33,879 nucleotides of DNA, taken from positions 1 through 33,879 of the forward strand of contig JAKEGK010000064.1 in NCBI GenBank assembly GCA_022627515.1, given 5' to 3'. The notes under the pieces were generated by a model. That model was given only the letters and a program-made list of their open reading frames with translations. It was not told the DNA's origin and did no database searches. The position numbers were made by a program, and so were the translations under genes. Below are positions 31,286 through 33,879 of this stretch, piece by piece (position 1 is the first letter of the stretch; every line of letters starts with the position of its first letter). This DNA comes from Gammaproteobacteria bacterium. GTDB lineage: Bacteria > Pseudomonadota > Gammaproteobacteria > SZUA-152.

Positions 31286-31612
31286 TTAGTGCTGGATCGC
31301 GAATCCATCCTCATGCATCATTAATATACCCGCGCGTTCCTCGGCTTCTTCGATAGCATCGTCCGACAGGATTTCCGCCACCATGGAACGCAGCAAAACC
31401 GCATCCTGATCACCTTGCAGTATCGCGGCCGTTAACCATGCGTAGGATTCAACCGGATTATATTGCACGCCGCGCCCTTCCGCGTATATCAATCCGAGAG
31501 CGTACTGTGCGTTCCGATCCCCTTGTAACGCATACTCTTCGATGACCCGCGCCAACTCGGGATCGTTTCGGTACAGCGCCAGTTCAGCGAGATATTGGTT
31601 TGAGTTTGCCAT
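31286..31612 (-). CDS. Small Sel1-repeat protein
   Basis: A 108-residue cytosolic protein with about two Sel1-type repeats (NAQYALGLIYAEGRGVQYNP, ESYAWLTAAILQGDQDA). The pattern is the same as in the exported protein at 5261-6007, but it lacks a signal peptide. Likely a small protein-binding adaptor. GGAAG precedes the ATG at 31612 at about 6 bases. Acidic C-terminus (EEAEERAG). Confidence 0.75.
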   Translation of the reverse strand: MANSNQYLAELALYRNDPELARVIEEYALQGDRNAQYALGLIYAEGRGVQYNPVESYAWLTAAILQGDQDAVLLRSMVAEILSDDAIEEAEERAGILMMHEDGFAIQH

Positions 31613-31839
31613 AATTCACTTCCTTTTTTTCCTTATTTTTTTTGACAATTTAATGTCGTATATTGTTGCAAACTCAGTGAATTTTATTTTTACCGCCTGA
31701 AACAAACGCTTATGACAGCCTCATGGCGCCAACATTTGATTGAAACCGGAAGATGACTTGCCGCAACCAGCGCGCGTTAAAACCCGCCGGTAACATCCAA
31801 AATGACTGCAACTGTTTCCGCACCACGAAGCACTGCTGC

Positions 31840-32418
31840 TTATTTTTTACCAACCGGCTCAAAACTGAATTTCTGCCCACCGATACTAGCCTCATACATC
31901 AAACCACCTTTGGCGCGTGTAAATACCACTATACCTTTATGGTAGGCAGCCTGCGCTTGTTTACCAGCGTCATCTCCCGCGGATGCTCCCGCTGACGCGC
32001 CCGTGGTGCCAGCCTGCGCCTGGGCGCCCGCCGTTATGGCGACCGCGGCCGCTTGCGCGCCAAACTCAAAATTGCCACTGGTAAATTCTTTATAGGCCCG
32101 TTGATCTTCAAAGAAAATAATCTGACTAAACGCTTGCCCGCCAAGTTGGAAACCGATGGTAACCTGGGTCATGGATGTGGCGCCGGTAACTTTGCCACCC
32201 TGATAGACCTTGCCGCTGCCATGCGCGCCGCCAATACCGATTCCTCCTTTGCCAATAGTGGGGAATACCGCATAGCCGTAGCAGTTCCTGAAAAATTTGT
32301 TCACCACAGGGGACGACTTGAACAATTTGATAGTTTCACCGTAATCGTCACCACCTTGTATCGGCGCCAGGATGAAAAAAGATAAAAACAGGACGAATGG
32401 AAAGAAAAGTTTTTTCAT
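31840..32418 (-). CDS. YSC84/SYLF-type lipid-binding exported protein
   Basis: A 192-residue exported protein. Signal peptide (LFFPFVLFLSFFILAPIQGG), then a YSC84-like domain: NCYGYAVFPTIGKGGIGIGG, GSGKVYQGGKV, QVTIGFQLGGQAFSQIIFFE, AYKEFTSGNFEFGAQAAAVA and GIVVFTRAKGGLMYEASIGG. YSC84/SYLF domains bind phosphoinositides in eukaryotes; bacterial members are exported, of unknown function. A Gly/Ala/Ser-rich linker (about 135-160) is usual in this subgroup. AGGGA lies 8 bases before the ATG at 32418. No terminator was found downstream. Confidence 0.85.
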   Translation of the reverse strand: MKKLFFPFVLFLSFFILAPIQGGDDYGETIKLFKSSPVVNKFFRNCYGYAVFPTIGKGGIGIGGAHGSGKVYQGGKVTGATSMTQVTIGFQLGGQAFSQIIFFEDQRAYKEFTSGNFEFGAQAAAVAITAGAQAQAGTTGASAGASAGDDAGKQAQAAYHKGIVVFTRAKGGLMYEASIGGQKFSFEPVGKK

Positions 32419-32845
32419 GGAAGTGTTCCCTTGTAGTTAAGCTTGATGTTACGCGGCAAATCTGCAAACCACCTGATCGCTAGCAAACCTCAATTCATAT
32501 ATCCTAGTCGAGGCGTTCCGAAACAACAACGAACGCTCAAAAGTATTTCCAATGCAATGAAGGCATATTTTGCACAGCGCTACATTACCGCCTTCGCATG
32601 GATCATCAGGCCATGCAATCCCTGCGGGTATTTTTCATCACTGGAAAAACATCATGGGTGCATAGCCTCAGCAGGAAAGCAGTTATTCGCGATTTTATAT
32701 TTTACTTTATTCACACCCAGACACTGGCCACATAAATTGTGGCGCCGCCTGACATGTAATTGGCGCCATTAGTCAAAACGGAAAGCCAACACTATCTATC
32801 CAATATGTCCAGCAGCTCAAAAATATTGCATATCGGGAAACGCCT
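32419..32845. other. Gene-free divergent region
   Basis: About 430 bases between the divergent YSC84 gene and the SpoIIAA-like gene. An open frame at 32443-32772 has no ribosome binding site and an unlikely composition. A dyad TGGCGCC/GGCGCCA (around 32740-32769) is the only repeat seen. Confidence 0.4.
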
Positions 32846-33220
32846 GTGACATACGAAATAGAAATAAATAAACAGCCTGATTACATCTTTGTTAACTATA
32901 TCAACCAAGCCAATTTGGCTGCGCGGAAGACTCTGACCCATGACCTCATAGTGAGCTGCAAAGACTCGGAAATTTTCAACATAATTTTTGATACGACGGA
33001 AATGAACCATCCAATGTCGCCCATTGATTTTTTCGCGTTCGCTGACGCTTTCTGCGGGGCCAGGCCGCAACACAGGATTAAAGTGGCAATAGTCACGCGC
33101 AAGCTTGAAACATTCACGGTGCTAACCAGAATTGTGATGAATTGCAACGGTATTGCCAACACCTTACTGAACAGCAAAGAGCAGGCAATACGGTGGTTAC
33201 TGAAAGATAATAATGAATAA
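32846..33220 (+). CDS. SpoIIAA-like (STAS-fold) protein
   Basis: A 124-residue protein with the alternating strand-helix pattern of the SpoIIAA-like/STAS group: YIFVNYINQANLAARKTLTH, IFNIIFDTTEMNHPMSPIDF, HRIKVAIVTRKLETFTVLTR, and a typical end, LNSKEQAIRWLL. In this group the protein usually binds a partner or lipid; there is no phosphorylatable serine in a clear anti-anti-sigma motif. The start is a GTG at 32846, with GGGAA about 7 bases upstream; no ATG alternative near. Family assignment is moderate. Confidence 0.5.
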   Translation: MTYEIEINKQPDYIFVNYINQANLAARKTLTHDLIVSCKDSEIFNIIFDTTEMNHPMSPIDFFAFADAFCGARPQHRIKVAIVTRKLETFTVLTRIVMNCNGIANTLLNSKEQAIRWLLKDNNE

Positions 33221-33244
33221 GATCAAGACCGCCACGGTTTGTGT

Positions 33245-33343
33245 TTAAAATGTGCGATGTCTGGATGACTGTGCGGGAGCATCCGGCCCGGTCTGAACTG
33301 GCAATGCCAAAAGCGCCAATCCCGCTATAACAATCGCCAGCAT
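33245..33343 (-). CDS. Possible short membrane peptide
   Basis: A 32-codon frame starting 5 bases after the stop of the partial gene at 33349. It begins with a hydrophobic helix (MLAIVIAGLALLALPVQTG) followed by a short polar tail. Position and codon use suggest a small co-transcribed membrane peptide or the remnant of a signal peptide. Only a weak GAAAG lies before the ATG. Confidence 0.35.
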   Translation of the reverse strand: MLAIVIAGLALLALPVQTGPDAPAQSSRHRTF

Positions 33344-33348
33344 GGCTT

Positions 33349-33879
33349 TCAGCGGCTGAACCAGTACACGATGCCGGGTATGTCAGTCACGCCAAATAGT
33401 AAATACCAGCTGTCACCGGTGTTATCAAAATCCCGCGCGCCCAGCGCAAGCCTCAGCTTGTCCTGAAGAACGCGGATATGCACTTCACCACCAAATGAGT
33501 CAACACCGCCGGATTCCTGGCTGCGGAATGCCCGGTAGTAGCCGGGTGTAATGCCATAACTGCTGAACACTTGCTTGCCGGTCAATTGCGAGTAACTAAG
33601 ACCGAAAGAAAAATAATTATCCCGTATTTCATGCGAGCTTTCGCCAACAAGGCCTTCCGCCAGCGCTACTGTTCCCCGCACGCCTAACAGCTTATCTTTT
33701 GACAGCATCCAGGTTGGCTGCCAGACAAACTGTAAATCACCTCCCACCAAATCAATTGCGATTTCATAAGGAATGAAGTAACGCCATTGCCACTCTTTGG
33801 GCGCCGTGGATGGAGTAAAATCATAATCCGGATATTTGTAGGTTGACGAACGCAATACAAACGACGCCCCGCCCAGTAC
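33349..33879 (-). CDS. Partial gene, possible outer-membrane beta-barrel protein
   Basis: The open frame runs off the right edge, so its 5' end is missing; 176 residues are visible. The sequence is beta-rich with alternating aromatic strands (EWQWRYFIPYEIAIDLVGG, DNYFSFGLSYSQLTG, YGITPGYYRAF, SWYLLFGVTDIPGIVYWF) and Gly/Ser turns, as in an outer-membrane barrel or a beta-rich periplasmic protein. The C-terminal residues (YWFSR) are not the classical terminal Phe. I do not recognise a family. Confidence 0.55.
   Translation of the reverse strand, partial: VLGGASFVLRSSTYKYPDYDFTPSTAPKEWQWRYFIPYEIAIDLVGGDLQFVWQPTWMLSKDKLLGVRGTVALAEGLVGESSHEIRDNYFSFGLSYSQLTGKQVFSSYGITPGYYRAFRSQESGGVDSFGGEVHIRVLQDKLRLALGARDFDNTGDSWYLLFGVTDIPGIVYWFSR

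Noticed and set aside
31840-32418. Gly/Ala/Ser-rich stretch in the YSC84 protein as an unusual insertion
   Set aside because: Such a linker is common in exported bacterial members of this family, so it is not novel.
32443-32772. 109-codon plus-strand frame
   Set aside because: No ribosome binding site; the product is rich in Trp, His, Cys and Arg without structure.

Overview
The window looks like chromosomal DNA of a free-living gammaproteobacterium. The best evidence is a near full-length RapA (RNA polymerase recycling ATPase) and a SlyX with its C-terminal PPPHY ending, both typical of that class. An RhlE-type DEAD-box helicase, AzoR, pirin and a YSC84-type lipid-binding protein fit as well. 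The many exported or signalling proteins suggest an environmental organism. A methanotroph-like (Methylococcales-type) host is possible but cannot be shown from this stretch. There are no rRNA or tRNA genes, no CRISPR array, no prophage and no intact transposase.

Layout. 1-3.2 kb: 6-phosphogluconolactonase downstream of a membrane hybrid histidine kinase. 3.9-6.0 kb: RhlE-like helicase convergent with an exported Sel1-repeat protein. 6.0-6.3 kb: a 216-bp transposase-less element with terminal inverted repeats and an apparent 11-bp target duplication. 6.6-8.6 kb: a SHOCT membrane protein and two poorly known genes. 8.6-9.2 kb: a gene-free stretch with several interlocking inverted repeats. 9.2-11.2 kb: a two-gene operon of a receiver-CheC phosphatase protein and a PAS-GGDEF diguanylate cyclase. 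11.6-12.4 kb: an exported tandem rhodanese. 12.4-13.0 kb: a gene-free stretch with a possible three-way RNA junction. 13.0-17.5 kb: slyX, small ORFs, a CBS-pair protein and rapA. 17.6-20.9 kb: OsmC/DUF4188 pair, small zinc-ribbon membrane protein, FHA protein, small exported protein, exported DsrE-like protein. 21.0-23.4 kb: membrane PAS-GGDEF-EAL protein. 23.8-26.4 kb: pirin and azoR, divergent from a LysR regulator. 26.4-33.9 kb: a run of mostly accessory genes: coiled-coil protein, DUF4124/ankyrin protein, NHL-repeat protein, DUF2934 protein, small Sel1 protein, YSC84 protein, SpoIIAA-like protein and a partial gene at the right edge.

How the parts fit. Three signalling loci stand out: the hybrid kinase (837-3224), the receiver-CheC/GGDEF operon (9211-11171) and the GGDEF-EAL protein (20996-23386). 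Two of these make or break cyclic di-GMP. Exported sulfur-handling domains (rhodanese, DsrE) and redox/electrophile functions (AzoR, pirin, OsmC) recur. The remaining genes are small envelope or scaffold proteins.

The observations I rate highest are the receiver-CheC/diguanylate cyclase operon, the 216-bp mobile element with its target duplication, and several intergenic regions with nested inverted repeats that could encode structured RNAs. All were read by eye; no search or folding program was run.
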